NCBI RefSeq assembly: GCF_030247195.1
Contig: NC_080672.1
Location: 365,420,271-365,484,270, forward strand
Origin: Topomyia yanbarensis
Taxonomy: Eukaryota; Arthropoda; Insecta; Diptera; Culicidae
Direction: 5' to 3'
Length of the DNA stretch: 64,000 nt
The translations under genes and the position numbers were made by a program. The stretch's first letter is position 1; each line of letters opens with the position of its first letter. This document shows, piece by piece, positions 26,201 through 37,608 of this stretch. The notes below the pieces were generated by a model. The model worked only from the letters and a program-made list of their open reading frames with translations. It was not told the DNA's origin and searched no databases.

Positions 26201-26272
26201 CCACGCCACGAGGCATGGATAGCTAAGTCCCAACATACTACACTACGACCCGGCAGTTTCGTCTACATCTGG

Positions 26273-26400
26273 TCAGTCGGGGCAGGCTGGGACCTCCGCG
26301 TGCCCGAACCTGTGGAGGTACTGTCGGAAACAGCCATGGCCTGACAGGAATTGTGTCAGATGGAAGTGAACTTCCCCGTGGGGTCTTCCCACCCAGCTCG
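26273..26400 (-). pseudogene. R1-type ORF2 C-terminal fragment
   Basis: The minus-strand translation includes LTQFLSGHGCFRQYLHRFG followed by HAEVPACPD and a stop (26273-26275). The phrase GHGCFRQYLHRFGHAE, with a cysteine pair after it, is characteristic of the region after the reverse transcriptase in R1-clade elements, ahead of the zinc-knuckle-like CCHC motif. Sequence past the stop still reads DVDETAG, a familiar continuation, which shows that the stop is a disabling mutation rather than the real end. Confidence 0.8.
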
Positions 26401-26453
26401 ATATGCTAGGTATCAGCCGGTGGGTTCACCTACATTTCGAGGAGTTATCCCAC

Positions 26454-26825
26454 TCACGCTGCCAGCCTGGCGACCGAGGTCACCCTGGTGCGCTCGCGTG
26501 CTTCCCTATTTCCACGTGGCTCGAAGCACTCCTCATATTCCCGAATGACCGGCCCTACTGGCATCATGCTCGCTATCACGCAGGATGTATCGTGTGATAT
26601 CGTGCGGTAGGCAGATATTACTCTGAGGCAAATCACGCGGTAGGTGCTCTCCAGTTTCTGTAGGTAACTGGTTACCCTCAGTGCTTTTGACCATGACGGG
26701 CTGCCGTACCTGAGGATAGATACGGCAACGCCTGCCAGTAACCTACGTCTACTGGCGCACACCTTTGAGCTGTTGGACATCATTCTCGATAGAGCCGCAA
26801 CAGCAGTCGACGCGTGGTGGTGCAA
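26454..26825 (-). pseudogene. R1-type reverse transcriptase, thumb-side fragment
   Basis: A 123-codon open frame contains RRRLLAGVAVSILRYGSPSW and, further on, LQKLESTYRVICLRVISAYR followed by TISHDTSCVIASMMP. This matches the segment downstream of the catalytic domain in R1-clade ORF2, where L-Y-G-A-P-x-W and S-A-Y-R-T-x-S are conserved. The catalytic piece lies immediately upstream in another frame, so at least one frameshift separates them. The ATG of the open frame is fortuitous. Confidence 0.8.
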
Positions 26826-26867
26826 AGCAGTAAACAGCGCACTGCATAATTCAAATATATCTGTCGG

Positions 26868-26984
26868 CTACTGCTGTCGTCTCCGCTTCGACGTTCGACC
26901 AGAGAATGAGCCCGCCCGAGAAATGCTGAAAGCTTTATATCCGAGGATGATGTCATCGGCAAAATCAATACAGCCAATCAGAGC
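26868..26984 (-). pseudogene. Reverse transcriptase active-site fragment (FADD box)
   Basis: The minus-strand frame reads ALIGCIDFADDIILGYKAF and ends at a TAG (26868-26870). F/Y-A-D-D is the catalytic metal-binding motif of reverse transcriptases, and the preceding ALIG and following DDI fit the R1/Jockey form. The two aspartates survive, but stop codons and lost flanks make an active enzyme impossible. Confidence 0.75.
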
Positions 26985-26999
26985 CATGGACAGGAGACA

Positions 27000-27188
27000 T
27001 CACGAGTACTTGACCACTGGATACCTAGACCTGTCGTCGTCCCCACCCCCAGCGTCACTGGTGCTGTCGAATGCAGCCCTCGTCGCTCCACTACCTCCCC
27101 CACTGGGGGGAGACCTCGCCAAACCACCTTTGGCAAAGGGGTGCGGCACCTCCGTTTTTTGGTTTTTATTTTTATTTACTTCACTCAT
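27000..27188 (-). pseudogene. R1-type ORF1 N-terminal fragment
   Basis: A frame starting ATG at 27188 gives MSEVNKNKNQKTEVPHPFAK, then GGLARSPPSGGGSGAT, and stops at 27000. Starts rich in lysine and asparagine followed by an F-A-(K/R)-G-G-L-x-R-S-P-P block resemble ORF1 (Gag-like, RNA-binding) of R1-type elements. Only about 62 residues remain of what is normally several hundred, and the frame runs straight into the reverse transcriptase piece. This indicates an internal deletion. Confidence 0.55.
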
Positions 27189-27439
27189 ATTGTTCACATG
27201 AGTTGCGCGAGAAAGAAAGGTCCGCCACGCCAGAGCTCCGCAGTAACGTGGTAAGAGACGCTTACTGTGGGGGTTGCCCAGGTACCCCACAGGCTCCGTT
27301 AACGATCGAGTATCTTTTTCACCCCCTCGACCACTCATCCCTCGGCACTGGTCGCTTCACGCCTTGGACTTGGGGTTATGACCTTTGTTGCTTTACGTGA
27401 TGATCGCGGCCCAGATCATCACAACCATCCTCCTTTGCC

Positions 27440-27760
27440 AGGGCTTTGGACCTGTAGCTCTGGTTCTCAATAGTTCCAAGTTCGTAGGTTATTACGGACA
27501 TGCTACTATTGAGATCCGTCATTCGCTAGCGGAGTTTACCCCCAGCGGTAGCAGTGATCAAATGCAACACTCATCGCAGCGCATTGTCAACATGCCTGAT
27601 TACTACTGCTGTTCTTTACGGCCCGACGTTCGACGGGGGAATGAACTCGCGCTAGGAATGATATTCTTTAAATAATCGAGGATGGCGTCATTCATAGAAG
27701 CGTAGTGTGCTAGGTGCTCAAATCTGTTGTACGAGACGCTATAGGCACGATGTTACTTGT
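27440..27760 (-). pseudogene. Second, more decayed reverse transcriptase segment
   Basis: Bases 27603-27700 align with 26868-26960 through CTACTGCTGT, GACGTTCGAC, AATGA and CGAGGATG. The position matching FADD now reads as a different tetrapeptide, so the active site is lost. It is a second insertion or a duplicated piece of the same family, with a third trace at 24290-24430. Confidence 0.5.
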
Positions 27761-30475
27761 CTGGTAAAAGAGCAACAACTGATTCAAACAGGCACGCGGC
27801 ACATTTATTTATAACTTTTCGTGTTCTTTTGAGTCATTAAGGTGCTCCCTATTGACGGCTCTGCCGGGGATAGATTGACTGATGCATGGGAGTTTTCACG
27901 TTTTCCGAGATCTATTCATTTTTTCTTGTTTTTCAATAGTGTGCTATTGAAATACAAAACACTATAGCAGTAAAACATAATTTTAGTTAATTCCGAATTG
28001 TTTGGTGATAACCAAACGAAAATCCGCTCATAAATAACAAAGTTATTAGTGTTCAAAATAGTGACGCAAAAACGTGACATCGTTTGATTTTAGATTTTAG
28101 AATGACACCCCACCCCAGATAGTGCAGTAAGACATTTTCAATGTCAAAACTACTTTGTAAGAATCGGATATATTTATTCCGGTTTTTTTGCTAAAGGTTT
28201 TTTTATTCGACTTTTACAAAGTACGGGCGGACTCAATTGAATTTGCGCCAACAGAATTGAGGATTGAAGGGCAGGTGAATTTAACGAAGCTGCTATTTCA
28301 GAACTGTACATCGAAATCGGTATACTGAGAAGACATTATTGGGAGACCACGCAGGCTGTTTGCTGTTATAGCGTTATCCATTCAGGCATGGGAAAATTCG
28401 CTCACTCGCGTGATTGTTGCTAAATGTGGATCACAAAGTAACCAAAATTTTGTGCTCACTAATTAACCACGAACAACGCACCAAGGGATAGGTCTAAAAA
28501 CTTCACAGATGGAAAAAAACTGGGAATAAACAGAGCAGTTTAAAATTTTTAAGAGCAGCGTCACATCTTCGCTCGTGAATGTTTGTCACATAGCTTCACG
28601 AAGCTCACAATGGTTTCTTGATGCATGAATATGACATAGTACCTATTTTGTTCACTGCATTTTTTGCTGACAGAGCGCGTTATGTGTAGTTTTGCGACAC
28701 ACTACAAGCAATTTGATCTACTGAAGTTCTTTGCGGCTCAGTTGTTAGCGATACATGGTTGCAAATTTTGAAAAAACATTGATTATCGGCTATTCTTAAA
28801 ATGGTAGATAGTTTTCCAAGTATTAATTATATTGCGCGTATATTAAAATGAAACAAATCTGTGTAATGATAATCCTATGCAAACCGCGAACCGCTCGAGA
28901 AAAGCCTCGCTAACGAAGCCATCCGCGCTGGGGAAGGACAGAATAAAGACGCAACTTATGTGCTTCTTCGTTGGTTGTTGTAGCTTTGGATCGCGTGTGT
29001 TCGTAGCGACAGGTTACTAGGTATCATTTTTAAAGCTAACATAATGCTTCACAACTGAAGAAAATGAACGTACTGTTCGCGATGCGATTTTTCCCATGCT
29101 GGATAATTCATATTATGATTTTCATAACGCTCTGTGTGCCTACTGCCTATATATGTATAGAAACAATACTGTTGAGAAATTCTCCACGTCACCAAACACC
29201 GTCAGTCTTCAAATTTGCCCCATAAATTCCGAATATGCGAATATACGAAACTATCTATCCATAAACCGCATAAAAACAACACCAAGTTCCAACCAGTTCA
29301 GCGATCGACTATTAATCAATCAAAACATTCCACGCCCCGTAATACAATTGACACTCGTACCGTTGCCACCATCGCGTGACCGTCCCCAGTTGTCGGCCAT
29401 CGACTCTGTGTCGAGTATGAAGCTGACACTACTCTCCGCAATAACGTCATTATCTTCGTCTCGTTCTGAGTTCTGACTAACTGAAAACACCTGATAAAAA
29501 AAATTGCCTCACAATGTGATAAAAATGCAAATTTAATATCCTGCAACACTTTTACGGTGGCTGACTACATAAAAGCTTCCGCCGGATTCCCTTCCCTTGG
29601 CTTCTCGCTTCTACAGACTCGATTGAATCCGCCAACCCAGAACGTTTGCCGTCTGCCGGGTGTAGAAAAAGCTCGCATAGGAGTTGGCCGCTTCGGTCCC
29701 TTCTGAATGGGCTGTGCCCGTGTAGCAGACAGGACCTAAAGCTACTGTAATACCGGGTTTAGTAATGGAATCCTGATTTCCCTTGAATGGACTATACTGG
29801 GTGATCAGTTTTTTGTGTCACGCAACTTGCGGCATTAGTGTAATTAATGGGAGCACTAAAATATGCAAAAAATAACAATCGATCCGATCGCGATTGGTAT
29901 GTGTTGTTATTCAACTGGGTTAGCCTTATACACATATGAAACTTCTATGTGAATGTGCATATATCGTCTCCGGTGATTGGTGTTTTGCATCAGGTGAGAG
30001 GTTCTACCGACCGTAAGAAGCAGAAATCGAAAAGGATCGTTGTGCAGAGGAAATCGGTTATTTATCCCGCATCATTAATCACAATGTCTGGGTGGCGACG
30101 CGCCAACGGCACAGTGCAGAAGTGGGTCGTTTGTTTTTGTCATGCTGAAAGGTAGGTACCGAGATGAATTGTGGAATCGAAGGTCGTATTTCATGTTGCC
30201 TCGTTAATAGTCGTCGTCGTTGAAAAATATTCACTTGCCTTTGAAACAGAATACTTTGGTTTGAAATTTGACTGTTGTAGTTAATAATTTTCTTGGAATG
30301 TTTAAGTTCGTGGGAATTGAGTACTGATACACAACCATGCACCGCTAGGCCCCATGCAAAACTGACTCAGACATCACTTCGTTAAACATTTAATAACATC
30401 TTTTAACAAAACCGGATTGACTAGCAGCCTTCGAGAAAGTTGCAGACAGTTAAATTATCTTTCCTATTTTTACTT
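27761..30475. other. Non-coding DNA with no recognised gene
   Basis: The first 110 bp loosely match the repeat P copies at 33590 and 40318. A 126-codon frame at 29096-29476 has no recognisable domain. The rest appears unique. Confidence 0.4.
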
Positions 30476-30910
30476 ATAGTGATGATACGATGCATACTGT
30501 GCCACCTAGCGGCGGAAATGCGAGATAGTGGGTTTTATCCATGTAAATTATCAAAACATCCCATATACAGTTAAGGCACGTTGGTCCGGTAGCTAGACTT
30601 GTCCGATTTGCTTCAAATTCGGTACAAGTACTCCTGGTGGGATAAGAAATCGACTAAGGGGTGGCCGAATTGAGTTTCCAAAAATTCGTTATTTTTCAGA
30701 CAATGCAAAATATAGTGATTTCGTTCAGTGCAATGGAAGTTATTTGCATTTAAAAACTGGGACAGTAGCTTAGCAGAAATTTTTGAAACGGGACCCCTGT
30801 ATTTAAACGTTAGATGTATTCTACTTCAAAAAGATGGGTGCGTATTGTCAGAGACATAACCGTAATGAAGTAGAATACACCTAACTTTTCTTTTCTAACT
30901 TGTGCGGTAA
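30476..30910. repeat. Probable old MITE with an internal hairpin
   Basis: TAGATGTATTCTACTTC near 30810 is answered by GAAGTAGAATACACCTA near 30867-30884, a hairpin with arms of about 18 bp and one mismatch. The upstream phrase GTGCCACCTAGCGGCGG has the look of a dispersed element. Outer ends were not found. Confidence 0.4.
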
Positions 30911-33585
30911 ATTGTCATCCAAGAATCTCCAAGTAAGTTGTTTAAGATGATTTTTTTCAAATTTGGTAAACAACAATCTCAATCGTTTTTTATCACATTC
31001 GAAATAAAATTATCATCGATTTCAGTGTTCTGAAATATGCAAGCTATTTAAAACAACGAATGTTTTTTTGGATACGTGATATTACTTTTAGACTTTTAGC
31101 CTGTACACTTGTTGGCTGTTTAGCATAATGTGTTTTATTCCATTTTAAAATCTTACGAGCTAACTTAGCTAACCTGACTTAAACTATTCTATGTACATCA
31201 AAATGGGAGGAGTCAGTTACAATTTCAAAGTACATAATTATGTACGGGTAGCGTAAAAAGGGGAAAACAAATCAATGCATAAATATGGGTGCATCGGTTG
31301 CTATCGGTGCTTGTTTGGTTACGCAAGGCTGTTTATTTGTCGCCTCAGCATAATAATGACCTAGTGAGAATGTTGCTATAACAAGTGGTGCGACCCAGAA
31401 TAGTTTAACTGAAATGCGCCCATCTGGTTATGCAAGTTGGATTTGAAAACGATCGTTCAAGTAATTTACGATCTGTGGGAAAATATGAGTGTGGCCTCGT
31501 TTCAAGTGGCCTGACTAAAGGATATGTTAAATTTGGTTTTTATGACCTGTGACCTGAGAAGGATTCACATTGGTGCATGTAGGGATTGGTTTTGTGGGAA
31601 TAATTTGTGATGCTAGAAAGTAAGTCCGTTACAATTTTCTCCATGCCGATATTTGCAAGGATTGTACCTACTTGTAAACAACTAAAAATCTTGAGCTAAA
31701 CCACTTCTGAACGCGTCCTTAATTCAAAACAGAATTCTAAACTAGTTTCACATGAAGCTACAAAAAGAACGGAAGCATAGTCCAGTTTCAAAGTTCGAAA
31801 CAAAACAGTTTGAAGTAATAAATCAAAACGCTCTGCTGGGTATGCGATCGTTTCCGTTCGAAGTGCACTTTGAAACTACTATATAAAATACTACGTAGCT
31901 GAACGATATAGAATACTAATGCTTGCTAACCTGTGATAACAATAAAAATCAATTAGTGCATTCTCTTGGTTGCTGCTCTAACATAACTAAATTTCTTCAC
32001 CCACCAAAATCTGCAACTGACTTGTCCCCGCCTTTAAGTAAACTCAAACCCGGTTGAGTCCACCCGTGCTTTAGTAATACCTACAGAAAAGGGTGGTCAG
32101 ATGCCTTAGTGATAAAAACGCATCACATATATCCGAAATGCGGAACGAGTGTGTCAATATGCTCATTACCATAGATACCTAGAAAGCGCCTGAAAAAATT
32201 AGGGCCAGTGATGGTGATCGATGGAAATATTGATGATCCAAAATGATGCATATCAACGTCGAATGTTGAATACCGAAGCAATCGTCCTTGCTTATCCGGT
32301 CAGTGTAGTAGGTGATCAAATCCAAAATCAAAAGGCGCTAAATAGAATGCATTCGTTAATAAATGCTGTACTACGTGTTATCAGAGGAAACCCAGCATTG
32401 AGTGAAGATGGGATCAATATGGATGTTTCCTCATTGCAATCGATAACTTTCGATGCTTGATGAATGATTCAAATAGCATTCGTTGCAATTTGTTGAGCTA
32501 AAATGAGGATATTACTAGTTCTAACCGAGATTCTAGTGTCATAAAGGCCCTTAACTATAGCTTTCAAATTCCCTTCCTAAGCATTAGAGCATCAAAACTG
32601 TCTCAATCACTTCGATAGAATGCGCAAAATATTATGGAGCTCGTGCCTTACTTCTGAATGGATATGGATTGAAGATAGTGTAGCACACTCAGATTGAAAA
32701 ATGATCACGCGTAATGACTGAATGGAAGGAATACAAACAAGCGAACTTGGTCCCGCTTTTTATAGATTTAGATTTGTTTGCAACTTGAAACTAGATTACT
32801 ACGGAAGGTTTTCATCTGTACACATGTTCGTGCATCGAAACCGTGGATTATCATCAGGTTTGATTGGCAATGACTGTTAATTTTGATAAAAATTGGCTTC
32901 ACTGATTTTGGCATGAAAATTGCCAACTCAACGCACACACAAATATAAAAATAAATTAATTTTTTTTCCAAAGTAATCTAACAGCACACACACGTCACAC
33001 CTTGCAGTATGTTGAACTCAATCCATACCCATATTACAAAACATTGTGTGTACACATCTCGAACCAAACCATAATATTTCTACACAGAAAAAAATATTTT
33101 GCAATTTTAAATTTATTTTCATGCACATATTTGGAGCATGAATATAAATGTAAAATTAAGTACCAGCGCAAACACACACAGCTTGTCGTGCTTTTTAATA
33201 TTGTAATATTACACGTTGATTAGAAATTAAAGTTTCATTGAACGGCAAACCAATGCTCTTGAATGTATTTTTAATCCCATATTGCTGTAAAATATATGTC
33301 ATGTAATATTACAAGGACGAAAGTGTAAAATCACATGCTTTCTGATGCTCTCATTGAGTGCATCGAATTTTACTTAATTTTCAATCAAATTTTTGATTCA
33401 AGCTTTGTATATATACATTCGTATTGATTTACATGTCGTTTAATTTTCATTATTTTTTGGTGTACTCGTTCGTTTCAAATCGCGCAAAACGGAGAATAAA
33501 TCACTATAAACTTTACACACAGGCAAAAAACAAATGCGAATTCGTATACGTTTAACGGTGTTTGTTGTACCGTTCGAATGTTATA
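30911..33585. other. Non-coding DNA with no recognised gene
   Basis: Includes a 79-codon frame at 32221-32460 with no recognisable family and no splice or promoter support. No RNA genes were seen. Confidence 0.4.
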
Positions 33586-33745
33586 GTCATGATGTTGCTC
33601 GTTTGGCATGCGAGCGACGAATGATTCAAACGAACACGCGACACCTCTATTTATAAATTCACGTATTTGATCAAGTCTCTTAGGTGCCCCATATTGACGG
33701 ATCTAGCTAACAAACGAGCGATCCACGTTTGACGGGCAACTGCAA
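33586..33745 (+). repeat. Dispersed repeat P, copy 1 (TATA-containing)
   Basis: Closely matches 40318-40488: both contain CATGATGTTGCTCGTTTGGC, CTCTATTTATAAATTCACG, TGCCCCATATTGACGG and CGATCCACGTTTGACRGGC (R is A or G). A consensus-like TATAAA in the middle suggests the remnant of a promoter-bearing element end. A weaker relative lies at about 27745-27870. Confidence 0.7.
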
Positions 33746-34519
33746 TTGAATGGCTGGCGTTCAAACACGACTAACCCACATTTTTCCAAAATTGAGATTT
33801 TTGCGTTTTTTAATAGTTTTAAGTAATTCACGTGGACTGCGATTTGAGAAATTCGAAAATAATTTTTAGATTTTTTTCTATTAGCAGGCAAAGTTCATCA
33901 TAAAGGCAACCCCAGTACTAACTGGCGCCCAAAAGAGAGAAACCCCACGTTGTGTCTTATGGAAATTCAAGTTTTTTCCATTCGTTTTCCGAGGTTTTAA
34001 GAAAAAGTAGTCTATCGATCGCCATCAACGAATATTATGTTGTAGCTCATATTTCCGTGAACTCGACATAATACTGCTTTTAGTTGGATTGCATTATATG
34101 TTGACGTTTCGGCCCAAACAGTCGTTCCTGAAGGTGAGTGCCGCTCACATACTTGCTATGTATGGCTATTTTCTCTCTAATACATTTCTTGCATGAATGT
34201 ATATTGTTGAGCGCATTTTTTTTTTTTTTGAAAATTCCATTAAACATAGCATGTCTCTACATTGAAAGATGACCGAGCAATAACGGATTGAGAAAAAAAG
34301 GTACATGGTGGTTGGCAAAAAAAGTAGAATCAATTATTATCATAAGCTATAGAGTTATAGTGTCTCCAGAAAAGTTACTGTATGGCACTTAGCGTTTAAT
34401 TTGGTTGAATCATACTAGTTCGAGATTCAGCCGCTAGGGCAGCACGGTTATCAACTTTTTTATCACACTAGATGGCAATGTGGTGTCTTCGAAAAAGTTG
34501 AAGGTCATATCATTTTAAA

Positions 34520-34523
34520 TATA
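34520..34523. repeat. Left 4-bp target duplication (TATA) of long-inverted-end copy 2
   Basis: TATA directly precedes GACGAATTTCGC and is repeated at 37691-37694 directly after GCGAAATTCATC. The word is AT-rich, so on its own it is weak evidence; copy 3 has an independent CGAT pair. Confidence 0.6.
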
Positions 34524-35005
34524 GACGAATTTCGCGCCAACTCGAACAAATGTTGACAGCACCCTCTCAGATTTTAATGCAAATTTCTGTACATGAGAAA
34601 TTTGTCACAAAAAGCCACTTTGCATACTTTAATCTTTCAAAAATTTAGAATGTTTTTTGAAAAGGGTCGAACTTTTTTTACCATTTTTTTTTTTTCATTT
34701 TGCCATTTTATAGTCTAAAAATGACAAATCCTGCAAAAAATACTGCAGAAGTGATTTTTACAAAATTAGTCAAATTTTTGAATGAAAATGTTGAAAAAAT
34801 TCTACATCGACTCCTACACTAGAAAAAATCGATTTTAAATATTTAAAGTCGATTTACAAAAAAAACCCATCTTTGATTTGGATGATAATTTGTTCCAAGA
34901 TAGGTAATTATGTTCCCTACCTACCGTCAAAAATTCAAGTTGGACACTTTCAAGGAAAAAAAGCTATTTGAAAAAAACTTTCCCTTGTCCAAACTGATTT
35001 TTTTT

Positions 35006-35165
35006 ATTTCGATTATAGAGGTTTTAACCTTAAGGTCATTCGCCTCTTCGGGTTAGAAAAATCTCTTATGAAAAATTTCTAACCCTATGTATGGGGTCGG
35101 GACTCGAACCCAGGTGCGCTGCGTACAAGGCAATCGATTTACCAACTACGCTACGCCCACCCCAA
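35006..35165 (-). mobile_element. tRNA-derived SINE
   Basis: On the minus strand the head reads GGGTGGGCGTAGCGTAGTTG with box A TAGCGTAGTTGG and, about 40 bp later, box B GGTTCGAGTCC. Both fit the internal RNA polymerase III promoter consensus. The body follows with a short hairpin (GGGTTAGAAA and TTTCTAACCC), and the tail is CCTCTATAATCGAAATAAAA. Near-identical TGATTTTTTTA words flank it, consistent with target-primed insertion. The host word matches the uninterrupted arm in other copies. It has no tRNA acceptor structure after box B, so it is not a tRNA gene. Confidence 0.88.
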
Positions 35166-35518
35166 AATTGATTTTTTTATCAGTGTATTTTTATCGAAAA
35201 CTAATCCAATGAAAGTCATAATCAGCTCAGAATCCAATTTTCCAACTGCTAGTTGTCCGATACGTGCAAAAAGTATCAGTAACGAATTTGGTAGTCATTT
35301 GGCATATTACCCTGGTTACCTGTACCTTACCTGCATCAATACTCATTTTACCAAATAACAGTACTATAAAACTAAGGCCTTAAAGCAGTCTAGTAACTAT
35401 AGTTGTGAAGAGCAGTTCTAGTAAAAATATCATTATGGATCAATTGTATAAATCAAAGTTAAACAGTATCAAGTGCTGTGCAAAGATAATCAATTCGAAG
35501 TGTAATCGTAATAATTTA

Positions 35519-35612
35519 CGTCCGGAAGTCGCCATCTTAGATTTCAACATGGCGTCAGACATAAATTTCTGGCACCTACTCGTCAAGACCATTCCTAAAA
35601 TACCCTGTCTGT
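35519..35612 (-). repeat. Solo internal unit of the ACGCGG MITE family
   Basis: CCGGAAGTCGCCATCTTAGA, then ATGGCGTCA and AAGACCATTCCTAAAATACC match the roughly 125-bp internal units of the MITEs at 8755, 38096 and 58420, here without terminal modules. Confidence 0.75.
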
Positions 35613-35624
35613 CTAGATTCTACA

Positions 35625-36476
35625 CTGTAAACTCTGGACTCTGCACTCTTCACGTTGGCTTCTGGCCTCGGTATTCTATGCTATGAACTCTAGGCCCTGA
35701 ACTATGGTCTCTGGAGTCTTGATTTTGGACTCTGGACTCCAAACTCTAGACTTTGAAGTCTGGACTCTGAACAGTGCAATCTGCACTCTGGATTCTGGAC
35801 TCTTGGCTCTCCCTTCGGGACTCTGGATTCTGTGTTCTGGACTATGGACACCGAACTTTAGATTCTGGACTCTTCACTTTACTGGAATCTTAACTCTAAA
35901 CTCTGGACTCTAAATTTTAGGCTCTGCACTCGAGTTTCAGGATTCTGGACTGTGCGCTCTCTTCTCTGGTCTCTGGGCTCTGGACTCTGAACTTGGAACA
36001 CTGGGCTCAGTTTTTTGTGCCTGAGGACTCTGCTCTCTGGATTCTGGGTTCTGTGCTCTGGATTCTGGGCTCCGAACTCGGGACACTGGGCTCAGTATTT
36101 TGGCTGCCTCTGAACTCTGGTCTCAGAATTCTCGTCTCTGGATTCTGAGCTCTAGACTCTCGACTTTGAGCTCTGGATGCTGCACTGTTCACGCTGGGTT
36201 CTGGACTACGGAGTATGTGCTGAGGACTCTGGGCTCAGTGGGGTGATGAGAACTCTAGACTCTGAGCTTTGTCTTCGGAACTCTGGGTTCTGATCGCTGC
36301 GCTATGAACTTTGGACTCTGCATTCCCGACATTGAAATATGTATTCTGGACTCTAGACTCGCCTCAGTATTTTGGGTTAGTGGTTCGCGACTCTGGATTC
36401 TGGTCTCTCTCCTAGGTACTCTGAACTCTGGTCTCCTCGGGATTATGGGTTCTGGTCTCTGGGATATGGACCCTGA
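35625..36476. repeat. Degenerate CTCTGGA minisatellite (period 7/14)
   Basis: About 850 bp made of variants of CTCTGGA, such as GGACTCTGAACTCT, GGATTCTGGACTCT and TGGGCTCAG. Many units differ by one or two bases, so the array is old. It lies in the interior of the long-inverted-end element copy 2. Frames across it are artefacts. Confidence 0.8.
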
Positions 36477-36886
36477 ATAAAAATACGCTAAACAAAATCA
36501 GTTTGAACAAGGAATTTTTTTTCAAATAACTTTTTATCCTTGAAAGTGCCCAGCTTCAATTTTTGACGGTAGGTAGGGAACATAATTACCTAGCTTGTAA
36601 CAAAATTTCACCCAATTCAAAGATGGGATTTTTTTGTAAATCGGCTTTAAATATTTGAAATCGATTTTTTCCAGTGTAGGAGTCGATGAAGAATGTTTTC
36701 AACATTTTTATTGAAAAATTTGACTAATTTTGTAAAAATCACACCTACAATATCTTTTGTAGGATTTATCATTGTTAGACTATAGCCATTCGAAAAAAAA
36801 ATGATAAAAAAGTTTGACCCTTTTCAAAAAACAGTTAGATCATTTTTGGAAAAACAAAGTATGCAAAGTGGCTTTTCATGACAATG

Positions 36887-37608
36887 CACAGTGGTTGGAA
36901 ACGCCAAAAACGTGAACTTAATTCCAAGCCAAACCATCGAATATATTCACAGGGCGTCTTTGGAGAAATTGTTCGTATGAATATTCCCCACAATCTGATA
37001 ATAATTAAAATAAGGCATGGCTTACTATGATGGAACTAAAAAAATTAACTTTTTATCCTGAAGAGGTAGAAAGTTGGTGTCTTCGACAAAGTTTTTGAAA
37101 TGCTCATAGTGAAGAATTTTGTTGAAGAACTTGAGCTTGTACGACTAAGGGTTATCGATTTATAAGGCGTTTTCTATGGCAATCCCCTTAAATCTAGTTT
37201 TTTTTAATATAACTTCTTTCATTGTGACTTTTCGTGCAAACTATGTTCTAGACAAATGTGTAGGTATCAAAACTACATAATATTTCCGAAGACTGCATGT
37301 AAAAATACTCATTCGTTTAAAAGTTAATAAAGACTTTTACATTTTACGTTTAAAAGTTAATAAAGACTTTTACAGTTCTTCAACAAAATTCTTCACTATG
37401 AGTATTTCTAAAACTTTGTCGAAGATACCAACTTTCTACCTCGTCAGGATACAAAGTTATTTTTTTTAGTTCGATCATAGTAAGCCATGCCTAATTTCAA
37501 TTGTTATCAGATTGTGGGGAATATTCATACGAATATATTAGCTAATATATTCGATGGTTTGGCCTCTAGTCAATTAAGTTCACGTTTTTGGCGTTTCCGA
37601 CCACAGTG
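36887..37608. mobile_element. Transib-like non-autonomous element 2 (722 bp, CACAGTG/CACTGTG termini)
   Basis: The left end reads CACAGTGGTTGGAAACGCC and the right end, inverted, CACTGTGGTCGGAAACGCC. The inverted arms extend about 235 bp. CAATG at 36882-36886 is repeated at 37609-37613. The other arms of the host element keep the continuous host sequence there (GACAAAGTTCTCATG in copy 1), so the empty site is known and the 5-bp duplication is well supported. CACWRTG ends with a 5-bp duplication identify the Transib pattern. No coding capacity. Confidence 0.78.

Larger units (their letters stand above)
25681..27400 (-). mobile_element. R1-clade non-LTR retrotransposon remnant, internally deleted
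   Basis: Read on the minus strand this block holds, in order: leader (27400-27189), the start of ORF1 (27188-27000), a reverse transcriptase active-site piece (26984-26868), a downstream ORF2 piece (26825-26454), a C-terminal ORF2 piece (26400-26273), and a GC-rich 3' region with a short tandem repeat (26220-25880). This is the order of an R1-type element with most of ORF1 and the front of ORF2 removed and with several frameshifts and stops. The higher GC content contrasts with its AT-rich surroundings. Confidence 0.75.

Noticed and set aside
32221..32460. Possible exon of 79 codons
   Set aside because: Composition is more protein-like than most frames here, but I recognise no family and see no flanking splice pattern that would make it an exon.
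35090..35160. Transfer RNA gene on the minus strand
   Set aside because: A and B boxes are present, but the sequence after box B continues into a SINE body and the flanks show an insertion duplication. No closed acceptor stem.
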